From Metridium senile (Eukaryota; Cnidaria; Anthozoa; Actiniaria; Metridiidae), in the NCBI GenBank assembly GCA_949775045.1, contig OX459108.1, positions 9,386,072 to 9,450,071 on the forward strand: DNA of 64,000 nucleotides, given 5' to 3'. Shown here piece by piece: positions 25,761 to 37,390 of this stretch. The number at the start of each line of letters is the position of its first letter. Within the stretch, counting starts at the first letter, position 1. The position numbers were made by a program, and so were the translations under genes. The notes beneath the pieces are model-generated. The model saw only the letters and a program-made list of their open reading frames with translations, had not been told where the DNA came from and ran no database searches.

Positions 25761-26063
25761 ACAGTTATTTATGGCTTCATTGTTTGATAAATTGATCTTT
25801 TAAAATAATGAAGTACTTAATTAGGTTCCAAATTAGGAGATTTTAATTACCTAAAATGGATTGCTTGATTTATGAAATGTTATATATTAGGGACAAATCA
25901 CCAAGCCTGAACGTTCAATCTGACTCGATCAGAGCGAAATTATTTGTATAATTCATTCTTTTTATTTTCGTTCTATTGTTATCTATGTTTTTGTATTCTT
26001 TACAATTGTAATTTATTCATTTGCGTACCTATAAATACGTACTTTATACATTCTTGCATTAAA

Positions 26064-26110
26064 CTACTTGATAATGACATCTAGATGATGTCGAAACGTT
26101 GTATCCTCGC
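26064..26110 (+). ncRNA. Degenerate hammerhead-like motif
   Basis: TTGATAA, one T, perfect stem II GACATC/GATGTC with loop TAGAT, GAAAC, GTT. Core changes C3 to U and G8 to A would be expected to inactivate it. No other part of an element is recognised around it. Confidence 0.35.
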
Positions 26111-26449
26111 GTTTGTCTTCATTCTCAATTTAATTAGGAGATTTTAAATAAGGAGATTTTAATTAGGAGATTTTAATAGGAGATTTTAATTAGGAGATTT
26201 TATTGGGATATTTTTATAACATTTGTACCGTTGTTTACAATAGTGTATATTAAGTAAAAATAACATATATATTCAGTACATAAAAACATCAGAAGCATGG
26301 ATAAAATATGTTATTAATCTTACACATTTATGTATAAGAATTAAAGGATAAGTAACAGAGAATGTGGTACAAGCTAAATGAAATAATCTAACGTTCAACT
26401 AGCCAGATAGCCTTAGTGTTTGAGACATTGTGGGGACTTTATAGGATGG

Positions 26450-27260
26450 GCCTAGGCCTTTCCTTCTTGCTGTGTTCCAATCGATGTATGAATAAGTAAT
26501 ACAACTATAATTATCTTAGCCTTTACCAACGGGATCGTTGAGTTATTTATGGCTTCGCTAGGTGATAAATTGTTCTCCTAGAATATCGAGGCCCACTCGT
26601 TCCAAATAATGAGAGGTTGCTGTTGTCACCCATTTCATTCTTGCTGTGCTTCAATCGATGTATGAATAAATAATACTACTTTAATTATCTTAGCCTTTAC
26701 CAACGGGATCGTTGAGGTATTTATGGCTTCGCTAGTTGATAAACTGATCTCCTAGAATATCGAGGCCCACTCGTTCCAAATAAGGAGAGGGGGCTGTTGC
26801 CACCCATTTCATTCTTGCTGTGCTCCAATCGATGTATGAATAAGTAATACAACTATAATTATCTTAGCCTTTACCAACGGGATCGTTGAGGTATTTATGG
26901 CTTCGCTAGTTGATAAATTGATCTCCTAGAATATCGAGGCCCACTCGTTCCAAATAAGGAGAGGGGGCTGTTGCCACCCATGTCATTCTTGCTGTGCTCC
27001 AATCGATGTATGAATTAATTATCTTAGCCTTTACCAACGGGATCGTTGAGCTATTTACGGCTTCGCTAGTTGATAAATTGATCTCCTAGAATATCGAAGC
27101 CCACTAGTTCCAAATTAGGAAAGGGGGCTGTTGCCATTTCATTCTTGCTGTGCTCCAATCGATGTATAAATACATGTAAGTAATCAAACTATGAATATCT
27201 TAGCCCTTTGCCAGCGGGATCGTTTTGCTATTTATGGCTTCGTTAGTTAATAAATAGGGT
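26450..27260 (+). repeat. About 174-bp tandem array, five copies
   Basis: ACCAACGGGATCG occurs at 26525, 26699, 26873, 27033 and (variant) 27210. Units contain TTGCTGTGCTCCAATCGATG and TATTTATGGCTTCGCTAG. Confidence 0.93.
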
Positions 27261-27792
27261 AAGGGTTGGAGGTAATGGATACTTGATCAATTTAAATTAA
27301 TTATATGATATTAAGGCTCGTTAGTTCCAAATTAGGAGAGAATGCTGTTGGCCTTTAAACATTGGCATAGACCTATACATTGTTTTAGTACTAACAATAT
27401 CATTTTTTTTTTACAATAATGAATATTATACATATTTATCGGTACAAGCCATCCACAATAACTATAATAGTTAAAAACTATGGATATTGTTTTTTTTATT
27501 TTTTTTTATTTTTTTAATTTTTTATTATTATTATTTTTTTATTTATTTATTTATTTTTTTTAAATATGGATATCGTATCATGAATATGAATATCCTCAGA
27601 CTTTTTATGGCTGTGCTAGTTGATACACGGATTCGGAAACGATGTGTTTGTGTTTTGATAACTGTTACAGTTAATTATACGAAATTGGTGATATGAAATT
27701 AGTGATATGAAAAAGGACTCATGGGTAGAGCTTATTCTCTAGATTTTTCGAAAATAACCCTAAAAGATACAGCATGGCATGAAGTCCTTTTC

Positions 27793-28209
27793 CAGTCAAA
27801 GGACATGAAGCGTGCCCCCCTAGACTGCATTATTCATTTTATTATTCGATTCTTGACTTCATTCTCCATTTATCAGAACTCCGTTAGAGTATTCAAAAAA
27901 TAAATGAAACCTCTTTATATTTCTCGGAATTAGATTTATTTTCTATATTAATAATAATATCAATGATATCATAATTATTTATATGAATTTTGAGAAGTTT
28001 AAAACACGAAGAATGAAGTCAAAAATCGAATAGTGAAATGGATAATGCAGTCTAGACGGGCACGCTTCATGTTAGCCTGATTTTAAGAGCGGGCCTGGGT
28101 CCTACGCTGTCGCTTTCTCCCCAATGAAATTTTGGAGTTTGGGGAGAAAGCGATAGCGTAGGACCCAGGCCCGCTCTGAAAATCAGGCTAGCTTCATGTC
28201 CTTTGACTG
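27793..28209. mobile_element. MITE, TIR CAGTCAAAGGACATGAAGCG, carrying a nested element
   Basis: The left arm CAGTCAAAGGACATGAAGCG through TAGACTGCATTATTC is mirrored at the right. The right arm is split by the 118-bp element at 28073. Confidence 0.9.
28073..28190. mobile_element. Nested 118-bp TAGCCTG palindrome with 9-bp target duplication
   Basis: The arms of 51 bp (starting TAGCCTGATTTT, two mismatches) leave a loop of about 16 bp. GCTTCATGT flanks both sides (28064-28072, 28191-28199) and occurs once in the intact left arm of the host MITE, so the empty site is known. Confidence 0.95.
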
Positions 28210-29068
28210 TAAATGGCATTGCCGATTTGTAACGTCTTATTTTAACACAAAAATATGAATAGAGGTCCGTATGCATACGAGTATATGTTTTCTTCCTTAT
28301 CTATACTCCATTAATATACCAAGAAATTTCAAAATTCTCAATTTCAAATTATCGCAACATGATGGGCCCCCATCGAACATCATCCAATATTGGTCCAACA
28401 TGTTGAGTCCGTTAAAACAGGGATTACCCCCTTCCCCTCCCCCCCAACAAAAATGTTCTAGAGGGTTTGCAGGATATATTTGACCTTTTGCCTTTCAAAA
28501 AGTCTTTGTAAAGGACTTTACATGGCAAAATCCCGGATGCAACAGCCAGAAAAGGTGACGTCACTATAATGCTATCCATACATCGTGTAATTAATAATAA
28601 TTAGATCGCAAATTGACCTTTTTTTAATTCTAATTACGAGCTGATAAAAGCCATGAGCTGAGCTGCTTAAATTCTTCTAGAATCTTCCATCAAAGCTCGA
28701 GACATTTTTTTTAATATGTGTTTTTATTTACCAAATTAAATAGCATTGGAAGTAGTAAGCTCCAAAAAGCCAATTCTTGACATGTTTTTTGGATGGGCTT
28801 ATTTTACTGACTTTTAGATTCTCCGTCGGATTTAAATTTGACGGTTTTGGAATTAATATTGCTGTGGAGTAATACCACATATAACTAATTGAATTTAAAA
28901 AGGCCTAAAGCTTTTAGACCGAAAGGGATCATGGGATTTTCAGTTTTTCCATGGTTGAAGATGCCTGAACTTTTTTGTTTTGTATTTTTTTTTTCTGCTT
29001 TATTGAGAAACAGTCAAAAACGTACGTTAACTACAATGTCTCACTCGCGATGATGCCTCGTTGAAATG
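28210..29068. other. No recognised feature
   Basis: Unique-looking sequence with no supportable exon. Confidence 0.5.
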
Positions 29069-29498
29069 TACACATATCTCAAAAATCGTTGTCGCAGCCG
29101 AAGCTATAGCCTGCGTTGCACCCGGAATAGTCGACAGTCCCGCTTTTGATTTTTGGCTTTGTATAGAAAAAAAAAACGAACAAAAAAGGATGCATATAAA
29201 TAGGAGAGGTCTACCGAAGTCTACCGAAGCTACAGTCCACACTCTAAAGCTTGCAAGGAATTTTGGTCATATGGACTGAATTTGTAATTTACTGGTTTTT
29301 TTTTTTTCAAGAAATATTTGCTTCATCATCTGTATCACTACAACAATTTGTTTTAATCATATGACATAAACATCTACAACAAAAATATATTTCAAATAAG
29401 TCGTTAACAAGAAAAAAAAAATACGACATCCTTGGCAGGGTTCTGAGTGTGGATTGCTGCGTTGATTGCGACAACGATTTTTGAAACGGTTTTATATC
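29069..29498. mobile_element. TACACC-type MITE, AAAAATCGTTGTCGCAGCCG subfamily
   Basis: CTCAAAAATCGTTGTCGCAG at the left and GCGACAACGATTTTTGAAA at the right. Inner ACAGTCCACACTCT and TTGCAAGGA match 57099-57393 and 42611. Confidence 0.8.
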
Positions 29499-29624
29499 AT
29501 ATGATCCATTTGGCCTTTGTTCAACGACAACGTTAATTGAATAATATATATAATAAAACAGTTAGACTTTCTAGATCTTTCTATATCATCATTTATTAAT
29601 AACTAGACGCTCTAGGAGCGTGAA

Positions 29625-29802
29625 GTCGGGCTAGTCATAAAATCAACACAGGAGGCTAAACAATTCTACGTTGGGCCTCCTGTGTTCGTTCCCAAAGCAT
29701 CATGGGGGACTATATGCGACATGACAGATAGTTAGATAGATATATAGATACATACATAGATTGACTAAAAGGTAAACCTAGAGTCGGGCCCTCTAGCCCG
29801 AC
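29625..29802. mobile_element. Inverted-repeat element, GTCGGGCTAG ends
   Basis: GTCGGGCTAG and CTAGCCCGAC bound the unit. AACACAGGAGGC/GCCTCCTGTGTT form a hairpin inside. The ends are less certain than for other elements. Confidence 0.5.
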
Positions 29803-30154
29803 TAATTAGCCTTTTTCTTCCAATCAAAAGATGACAAATTGCAAGGATTGTTTTATTTATTTTTTTTATTTTTCGTATGAATTTAATATTATGAATTTGC
29901 ATTTGTTTGTCATATTTTTATTTATTTTTGGCTTTATTGAAGTAAAAAATCACAAGTACCTGCTGTTTATTTGCTCATATCTAACCAAATTTATTTTTTT
30001 ACCGGCGCTATCACTTACTTCCCAGACGTTTCCGTGAGTCTTACTAACACACCAATATTTATTGATGATACCTACATCCAATATAAGTGGCTTACAGAAT
30101 GGTATTTTCAAATCATTGCTCTGTATGATTTCACCAGAATGAGGTAAACAATTT

Positions 30155-30690
30155 TTGCAACTGCAAAACCCTAGATTTCTTATGAAGTAAAAACATATTG
30201 ACAACTGCAAAACAATAGATTTTCTTATGAAGCAAAAAATCTTAACAATTGCAAAACCCTAGATTTCTTATGAGGTAAAAAATCTTAACACTGCAAAACC
30301 CTAGATTTCTTATGAGGTAAAAAATCTTAACAATTGCAAAACCCTAGATTTCTTATGAAGAAAAAAATCTTAACAACTGCAAAACCCTAGATTTCATATG
30401 AGGTAAAAAATCTTAACACTGCAAAACCCTAGATTTCTTAGGTAAAAAATCTTAACAACTGCAAAACCCTAGATTTCTTATGAGGTAAAAAATCTTAACA
30501 CTGCAAAACCCTAGATTTCTTATGAAGTAAAAAATCTTAACACTGCAAAACCCTAGATTTCTTATGAAGAAAAAAATCTTAACACTGCAAAACCCTAGAT
30601 TTCTTATGAGGTAAAAAATCTTAACAACTGCAAAACCCTAGATTTTCTTATGAGGTAAAAAATCTTAACAACTGCAAAACCCTAGTGGTA
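30155..30690 (+). repeat. About 42-bp minisatellite, 13 copies
   Basis: GCAAAACCCTAGATTTCTTA, then TGAGGTAAAAAATCTTAACA, repeats about 13 times with small indels. Confidence 0.95.
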
Positions 30691-30929
30691 AGGGATATAA
30701 CATTAAGGTATCAAACAAACTAAACTCTAATATGATCCATGCTTTAGCTGAGGATCTAATTTAGGCCTCAGCAGTGAGTCTGCGGTTGGTACGTGAGAGG
30801 CTTAACCGACGGAACATTACCATACTTATGAGGATCGAAAATTTCCTTTTTCTATTTTTTGCATTTTATTCTTCATCTACATTTTCCTCTTTTCACATAA
30901 ATTATACGCTGGTTGGATGCCAAAAGTGG

Positions 30930-31640
30930 CATGCTCTCTTTTTCTGCATTTTTCGCAGGTGCTGTCACCAGGTACATTTTACCATCACCATTTACAATTA
31001 TCATCACGTTAAGTGTCAATTATGTGGCATGTGATAAGCATGAGTGGCGCTTCTTTTCTGCATTGTCCTCAGTAGTTGCCTATCATCTTCATCACCATCA
31101 TCATTTGTCCCCACTTCCTTTAGTTAAGTGTCAATTATGTGACTTATGATAAGCATGAATGGCGCTCTTTTCTGCATTGTTCTCAGGAGTTGCCCATCAT
31201 CTTCATCACCATCATCATTTCCCCCCATTCACTTCAAGTGCCTGCAGGTAAAGCGCCAAGTATGTGGTGTATAATCTGCATGAATGGCGCTCTTTTCTGC
31301 ATTGTTCACGGGAGTTTCCCATCATCATCTTCATCACCATCATCATTTCAAACCCATTTACTTCAAGTGCCTGCAGGTTAAAAACCAAGTATGTGGCGTA
31401 TGATAAGCATGAATGGCGCTCTTTGCTGCGTTTTTCTCTGAAGTTGCCTATCTTCTTCATCACCATCATCATTTCCCCCATTTACTTCAAGTGCCTGCAG
31501 GTTAAGCACAAGTATGTGGCGTATGGTAGGCGGGAATCGCCCTCTCTAATTCTCTGCATTGTCCTCAAGAGTTGCCTCTTATCATCATCACCATCATCAT
31601 CATTCAACATTTACTAAAGTTGCCCAGTATGTGGCATATG
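30930..31640 (+). repeat. About 118-bp minisatellite, six copies
   Basis: GATAAGCATGAATGGCGCTC, TTCATCACCATCATCATTT and TTCAAGTGCCTGCAGGT recur. Overlapping open frames here are repeat translations. Confidence 0.93.
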
Positions 31641-31754
31641 ATGGGCGGAGATTGCGCCCTTTCACTTTAATGTTAGGCGGACGATAAGATAAACAATAGA
31701 GCATTATAAACAATATCAGCTTGATTCCACTAGAGAGAAAACACTAGAACCATG

Positions 31755-31862
31755 TAGTGTTTACATCATGAGCGGCCGTGTTGTATCGGCAGATACAATC
31801 GCAAGCCGAAAGCGCGCGATTGTATTGCCGATACAACACGGACGCGAATGTTGTAAACTACT
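31755..31862. mobile_element. 108-bp fold-back element
   Basis: TAGTGTTTACATCATGAGCG and CCGTGTTGTATCGGCA are mirrored at the right. A loop of about 10 bp lies between GCGATTGTAT-type arms. Confidence 0.85.
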
Positions 31863-32059
31863 TAAAAAATGTCTAGGTTAGCTCTTTCATATTTTACCAA
31901 AATTTTCAAGATTAAAATAAATTTTGCCGTAAAATTACCAGTTAAAACTTATGTAAATCAGGATATACAACACTAGTGTTGTATCAGATTTACAACACTC
32001 GTCATGGTCATGATTTCTTTTGAAAATGTCTCATTAATTATTCATGAATTTTTTAAGAA

Positions 32060-32270
32060 ATAAAAACAAAATAGTTACTAACTAATAGTTTTTATTTAGT
32101 GACTATTTAGTCAGTATCACTCAACCAGAAACATCAAATACAAAAGGAAACAATACCTCATTACAACTTTACTTGTCTTTTATAGTAACTAATAGTCGCT
32201 AAATAAGAACTATTACACACTAACAATTTGATTTTGTTTCATGGTTCTAGTGTTTTCGCTCTATTAAAAG
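32060..32270. mobile_element. Dispersed repeat (TAGTCGCTAAATAAGAACTA)
   Basis: Matches 34915-35045 over about 120 bp (ACTTTACTTGT, TTTCATGG), 8145-8240 in part, and 42050-42310 reversed. Confidence 0.7.
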
Positions 32271-32779
32271 ATTAGTTACTCAGTGGGACATATTACTACA
32301 AAGAAACAAAATCCTGTTGTAGTAATCCATTGGAGGCTTTTCTGTCTTGTGTAGATCTTGTTCTAGCTTGTTCTAATGCTAACCATAGATCATGTAATTA
32401 GTAATAATTAATTGGATTTTGCAGTAAGACTAGCTAGCCAAGACCGACTCACTGTTTATATCGAAACAATTGTAATATATACAACAAATTAAACAGGTGA
32501 AGACAGCGTCGATGTTTCTGAGGAAACAAGAATTTCGTGTGAAATATTTGTTTTTTTGAGGAAACAGTCAAAGTTTAATATGCAATATATCTTGCAGCTA
32601 GTTAAACTATTGTTGACAGTGACAGTGTCTGAGCAAATAATTCGACTAAACGTACAATATTTAGGGGTTAAAATTACAGTATGCCCTGTGTTTCTAAGAA
32701 AACAGGTGGAATTGAATAAACTAGTGCTCAAGCTCAAACAATTACTACAATTTGTCTGAGTTGAAAAAAAGACTTTCGG

Positions 32780-33130
32780 GGTTTATTGTTATCACCCTTA
32801 TCGTATGCACAAGAGAGTACTAACTACTTACTTCCTTCAGTACTTGCTTTCTTCAGTACTTACTTACCTACTTACGTTTGTAAGGCTTACTTGAAAAAAG
32901 GAGGTTTATTGTTATCACCCTTGTCATATGCACAAGAGAGTACTAACTACTTACTTCCTTCAGTACTTGCTTTCTTCAGTACTTACTTACCTACTTACGT
33001 TTGTAAAGCTTACTTGAAAAAAAGGTGGTCTATTGTTATCACCCTTATCGTATGCACAAAAGAGTATGACTTACTTACTTCAGTACTTAATTAATTACCT
33101 ACTTACTAACTTACCTACTTACTATACTTT
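32780..33130 (+). repeat. 123-bp tandem repeat, three copies
   Basis: TTATTGTTATCACCCTT starts near 32783, 32906 and 33030. Each unit carries TACTTAC-rich sequence that leads into the CTTA arrays. Confidence 0.9.
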
Positions 33131-33182
33131 TTTTACTCGTTATTGTTTGATTCCTTTTTGAAGTCGTGTTGTACTGCTTACT

Positions 33183-33183
<1 letters not shown>

Positions 33184-33233
<50 letters not shown>

Positions 33234-33340
33234 TTTTTTTAATAATAATAATAATACTTTAATAATAATAATTACAATCATTGAAATTTATATAAAATTA
33301 CATCGTGTATCTAAAGTTATAAATAATAATAATAATAATA

Positions 33341-33423
<83 letters not shown>

Positions 33424-33424
33424 A
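33184..33424 (+). repeat. (AAT)n and (GAT)n microsatellites
   Basis: AAT runs at 33184-33272 and 33321-33341, then about 27 GAT units to 33421. Poly-Asp and poly-Met frames are spurious. Confidence 0.92.
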
Positions 33425-33589
33425 ATAATTGAGTTATTTTTGAACGTATATATTATCCGGCATCTCAATGCGTTTTACAGTTCAGTGTTTCTTGAAAATA
33501 ATAGTGTTTTTAGTGAGGATTTGAAAACAGAAAAGGTGGAATGTTTAATGCCTTCAGGGAGATTAATACAAAACAACTATTTTCTTAAT

Positions 33590-33776
33590 TACTTACGTAT
33601 TTGCATTGTTCTATATCAAAGGGTTATAACTATATATATCACCCTGATCATAAGCACAAAATAGTATTACTTACCTACTTACTTACTTACCTACTTACTA
33701 TACGTTTTTACTCGTTATTGTTTGAGTTCCTTTTTGAAGTCGTGTTGTACTGCTTACTGTTAATCCGAAACAACTA

Positions 33777-33849
<73 letters not shown>

Positions 33850-33952
33850 GTATTTGTATTGTTCTATATCAAAGGGTTATAACTATATATATCACCCTGA
33901 TCATAAGCACAAAATAGTATTACTTACTTACCTACTTACTTACTTACTTACC

Positions 33953-33991
<39 letters not shown>

Positions 33992-34075
33992 CTACTTACG
34001 TTTTTTATTTAAATTTGTCTATATCAAAGGGTTATAACTATATATACTACCATGATCTTATGCACAACTTAAACA
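33590..34075 (+). repeat. Composite CTTA array, about 250-bp higher-order unit
   Basis: Three (CTTA)n stretches are each preceded by TATCAAAGGGTTATAACTAT and ATCACCCTGATCATAAGCAC, so microsatellite and flank were duplicated together. Confidence 0.88.
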
Positions 34076-34253
34076 CTGTGTTGATTACTGACGTTTCGAG
34101 TTAGTTCGTTACTCAATCGTTCGATATAAAATATTTATTGCTATCGCTACGATCAAATGCTCAATAAACGCATTAAATCCGCACGCCGTAAAATATCTAA
34201 AGATCTTCCTCATTCCACGAAAAGCTAGAGATAACAAAGCATATAAAAGGGGT

Positions 34254-34612
34254 TGACGGAGTGAACGGTGAATGACGAACAGCGATTGCACGACCGAAAG
34301 GCATTGTGGTTACCAATACAACATAGCCTAGTGTTTTTTTCTGGATTAATAAGCACCGTTTCATCAATTTTAAGCTTGTCTCTACTGTGGTACTTGTTTT
34401 TTTTTACAAACGAATTAGGTTGTGTCTGACTAAATTTGATGATTTTTAATTAGACGTTTTGGCTAAATCTTTAGCCTTCATCAGTAGAATTTGTGGTACT
34501 TGTGTTGTGCAGTAATTTCGTTTTTTTTTTGTAATAAAGGATCTATAAATATTCAATATCAAAGACGTCCCACAATTCCCTTCTGTCGTGCAATCGCCGT
34601 TCGCCATTCTCC
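34254..34612. mobile_element. MITE GCGATTGCACGACCG, with hammerhead-like segment inside
   Basis: The ends (about 43 bp, including GCGATTGCACGAC) pair near 34254 and 34612. Same family as 18743-18957. The interior holds the motif at 34447. Confidence 0.75.
34447..34495 (-). ncRNA. Hammerhead-like motif, one core change
   Basis: Minus strand: CTGATGA, one A, stem II GGCTAA/TTAGCC with loop AGAT, AAAAC in place of GAAAC, GTC. The G12 change to A should abolish or weaken cleavage. Helix I is weak. Confidence 0.4.
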
Positions 34613-34647
34613 ATTCATTCCTTCATTCATTTTTGAAATAAATGCTT

Positions 34648-34745
34648 TTTTACTCCGACCAAGGGCTAAAGCTCGAAACGTCAGTAAAGTTAGGTCAACA
34701 TTTTTTACGGTGTTACAAATTTCATTATATTACCCATCGTTTACA
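34648..34745 (+). mobile_element. Hammerhead-like repeat copy
   Basis: TACTCCGACCAAGGGCTAAA then GCTCGAAACGTCAGTAAAG, with two core changes (U4 to C, G8 to C), followed by the shared ACGGTGTTACAAATTTCATT. Confidence 0.55.
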
Positions 34746-34914
34746 CCTAATTGCAATAACATTGTCATATAAAAAAGAAAATGCAAAATAGGAATTAATT
34801 AAAAGACAAAAGCAGATTACTCAAGCTGAACTTCTTCTTTTGTCTTTTAATTAATTCCTATTTTGTATTTTCTTTTTTCTTTTTTATATGACAATGTTAT
34901 TGCAACTAGGTGTA
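34742..34914. mobile_element. TACACCTA palindromic MITE
   Basis: TACACCTAATTGCAATAACA and its complement are the ends. AATTAATTAAAAGACAAAAG is mirrored. It directly abuts the previous repeat. Confidence 0.92.
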
Positions 34915-35045
34915 TATCAAACACTTCACTACAACTTTACTTGTTTTTGATAGTGACTAATAGTCGCTAAATAAGAACTATTACACAGTAGCATTTTGAT
35001 TCTATTTCATGGATATAGTGTTTGCGCTCTATCGCTTTTGGCGGT
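34915..35045. mobile_element. Dispersed repeat, second copy
   Basis: Matches 32150-32270 (CTACAACTTTACTTGT, AATAAGAACTATTACACA). Confidence 0.7.
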
Positions 35046-35389
35046 GCCAACCTTTATTGAACTAGGTGTATTCCCCGGAGGCAGATTTAGTCATTGTAAT
35101 ATTTTTTATGCAGTTAATATGAATCTGTCTTGTGACAAGAGATGCCACTTCAAACAGACTTTACGTAACTAATAAATGTTTCAATAGCAGATGAGAAAAA
35201 AGTTTAAATGCCGACGGCGTAACAAAGGTTTTGTTCATTATACTAAGGCAAGCCAAATGTGAAGGAGACTTTCAACGTTTACTATACGTGCGATTTAAAA
35301 ACGGTAAGAAACGGTCTTGATACCATTAATTATAATACTATATATGAATATATTCGATAATCGACATTCGATATTCGATATTTTCCATT

Positions 35390-35690
35390 CGATTTCCTTC
35401 ATTTGTTTAAAGTATCTCTACAGTGTCGAATAGTCTTCAGTCATGCATTCGATAATCGACATTCGCCATTCGATATTCCATATTTTCCATTCGATTTCCT
35501 TCATTTGTTTAAAGTATCTCTACAGTGTCGAATAGTCTTCAGTCATGCATTCGATATTCGACATTCGCCATTCGATATTCCATATTTTCCATTCGATTTC
35601 CTTTTATTTGTTTAAACAGTCTGAGAGTTTAAAGTACCTCTACAGTGTCGAATAGTCTTTAATCATGCATTCGATATTCGACATTCAATT
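35390..35690 (+). repeat. About 110-bp tandem repeat, three copies
   Basis: TCTACAGTGTCGAATAGTCT and CATTCGATTTCCTT recur. Short CATTCGATATTC words fill the units. Confidence 0.9.
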
Positions 35691-37390
35691 TTTGGTCATT
35701 CCATTTTTAACATTCCATTTCCAAATGTTCAGTTTCCGATTTATCTTTGTAACTTCAAAAAAATACTAAGCTTCTCAGTTGTAATTTTACATTGCTAACG
35801 TACTGCCGATGTTCCACATTCGATTACTCGCAGCTATAGGTCAAATACAAGGTTAAATACAAACTTCAGAGGTCAATTAGAAGTCATGTGAATATTTTGA
35901 TTGCTGACAATTATAATGATGCACCATATTATCTTGGTATGAACCATGGGACTGAACACCGATATTCAGCTGAGTTCACAATAACGAAGAGCTTCATGAT
36001 CACTCAAAACGTCTATATCCAAATAACGTTTTCTCAAAAGGAACATTTCTTTGAGCATAATGTTTAACTGAATTTCAACATATTCCCATAGCACAAAAAG
36101 TAACCATGTTATTTTGTTTTATTTTATATTTTAAAATAATTTTTTTAAAACATAATTTTTAGTATGTATCTTTTTAGCGTTGTAATAGCAAAAATGCTTG
36201 TGAAAATTATCCATAACATTCTTTTAACATGAATATTAACTGAATTTCATAACATTCTTATAGTACAAAAAATTAAAATTTTATTTTGCTAACGAAATAT
36301 TTAAAAATAATTGTGTGCCATGTTTGTATCTTTTAAGCTTAATAACAACAAAAATATTTATGAAAATAATCCCAAAATATTATTTGAACATAATTATTAA
36401 CTGAATTTAAAAATTAAAATTTTATTTTGCTAAAAAAAAATATTTTCAAATAAATGTTATGTATCTTTTTAGCTTAAAAATAACCAAAATATTTATAAAA
36501 ATTGACATGCTATTTATTGTGTAGTTGGCCAGCTTTATGTACATATATAACAGTGAAGATAATTGAAGTTAATTTCTTTTAATTATTTCCCAAAACCATA
36601 GAAAACGTGTTGGTTTAGTTACTAAAATTAAACATTCAATACGTCCAATCAGACTAGATCGTCAGATATTGCTTTGTTTGGTTCGGATTTTGCTCATTAT
36701 ATTTTATATTTTTATTTTGTTACTATTTTCCCCGTTTAACAGACTTATATATCATTTCTGGTTAAAATTACCGATAAAAATATCTGATTGCTAATGGACC
36801 ATTTTAGCACATGTACAGTTCAAGAAAAAATTGTATTGACCATTTTGCCATTTTCTATTTGCTATGAAAAAAGCTCTAATATTTTCGTAAATTTTTAACA
36901 ATTTTAACCATAGCGGAGGTTTTTTATTTGCATTACAACTAACCTAATTAAGATATTTATATTTATTATTCCATATTATGTTTTATTCTATTTTATATAT
37001 ATATATATATTTTCTCCGAGTCTTTTTTCGTAAATAATTCTAATATTTCCACATACCTGAAAAAATATAAATAACCTTTTTTAGCTGGAGAGCATTTCTT
37101 GCTTTTCTATGCGACTACTTTATATCAAATTCTGTGCGACGATTTTGTCTTATTCTCTAATTAGTTTCGTAATTATTTCTTTGAACTGTATTGATATTTC
37201 AGAAACATACGAAATTTTTCGCCTTTTATTCAACAACTCAACAACTTACTTGTAACTTAATAAAACTATTTCCAATTTTCTTTCTTTTTTTTTTCATTTT
37301 ATTCTTTGCTATGTGCCAAGGTTTTTTCTAATTCTTTATTATTTGTGTAATTATTACACTAATTAAAATATCCACACAAAACTTAAAATT
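35690..37390. repeat. AT-rich, weak repeats at 36050-36480, otherwise nothing recognised
   Basis: ATTAACTGAATTTCA-like words recur three times at about 150-bp spacing. The rest shows no feature. Confidence 0.4.

Noticed and set aside
30155..30690. Interstitial telomere (AAACCCTAG words)
   Set aside because: The word occurs once per 42-bp unit and is not itself tandem.
30155..30690. CRISPR array
   Set aside because: Eukaryotic context, no distinct spacers; units are plain tandem repeats.
34075..34130. Another hammerhead motif (CTGACGTTTCGAGTTAG on +)
   Set aside because: The GAAAC-GTC half is present but the CTGANGA part and stem II are too degraded.
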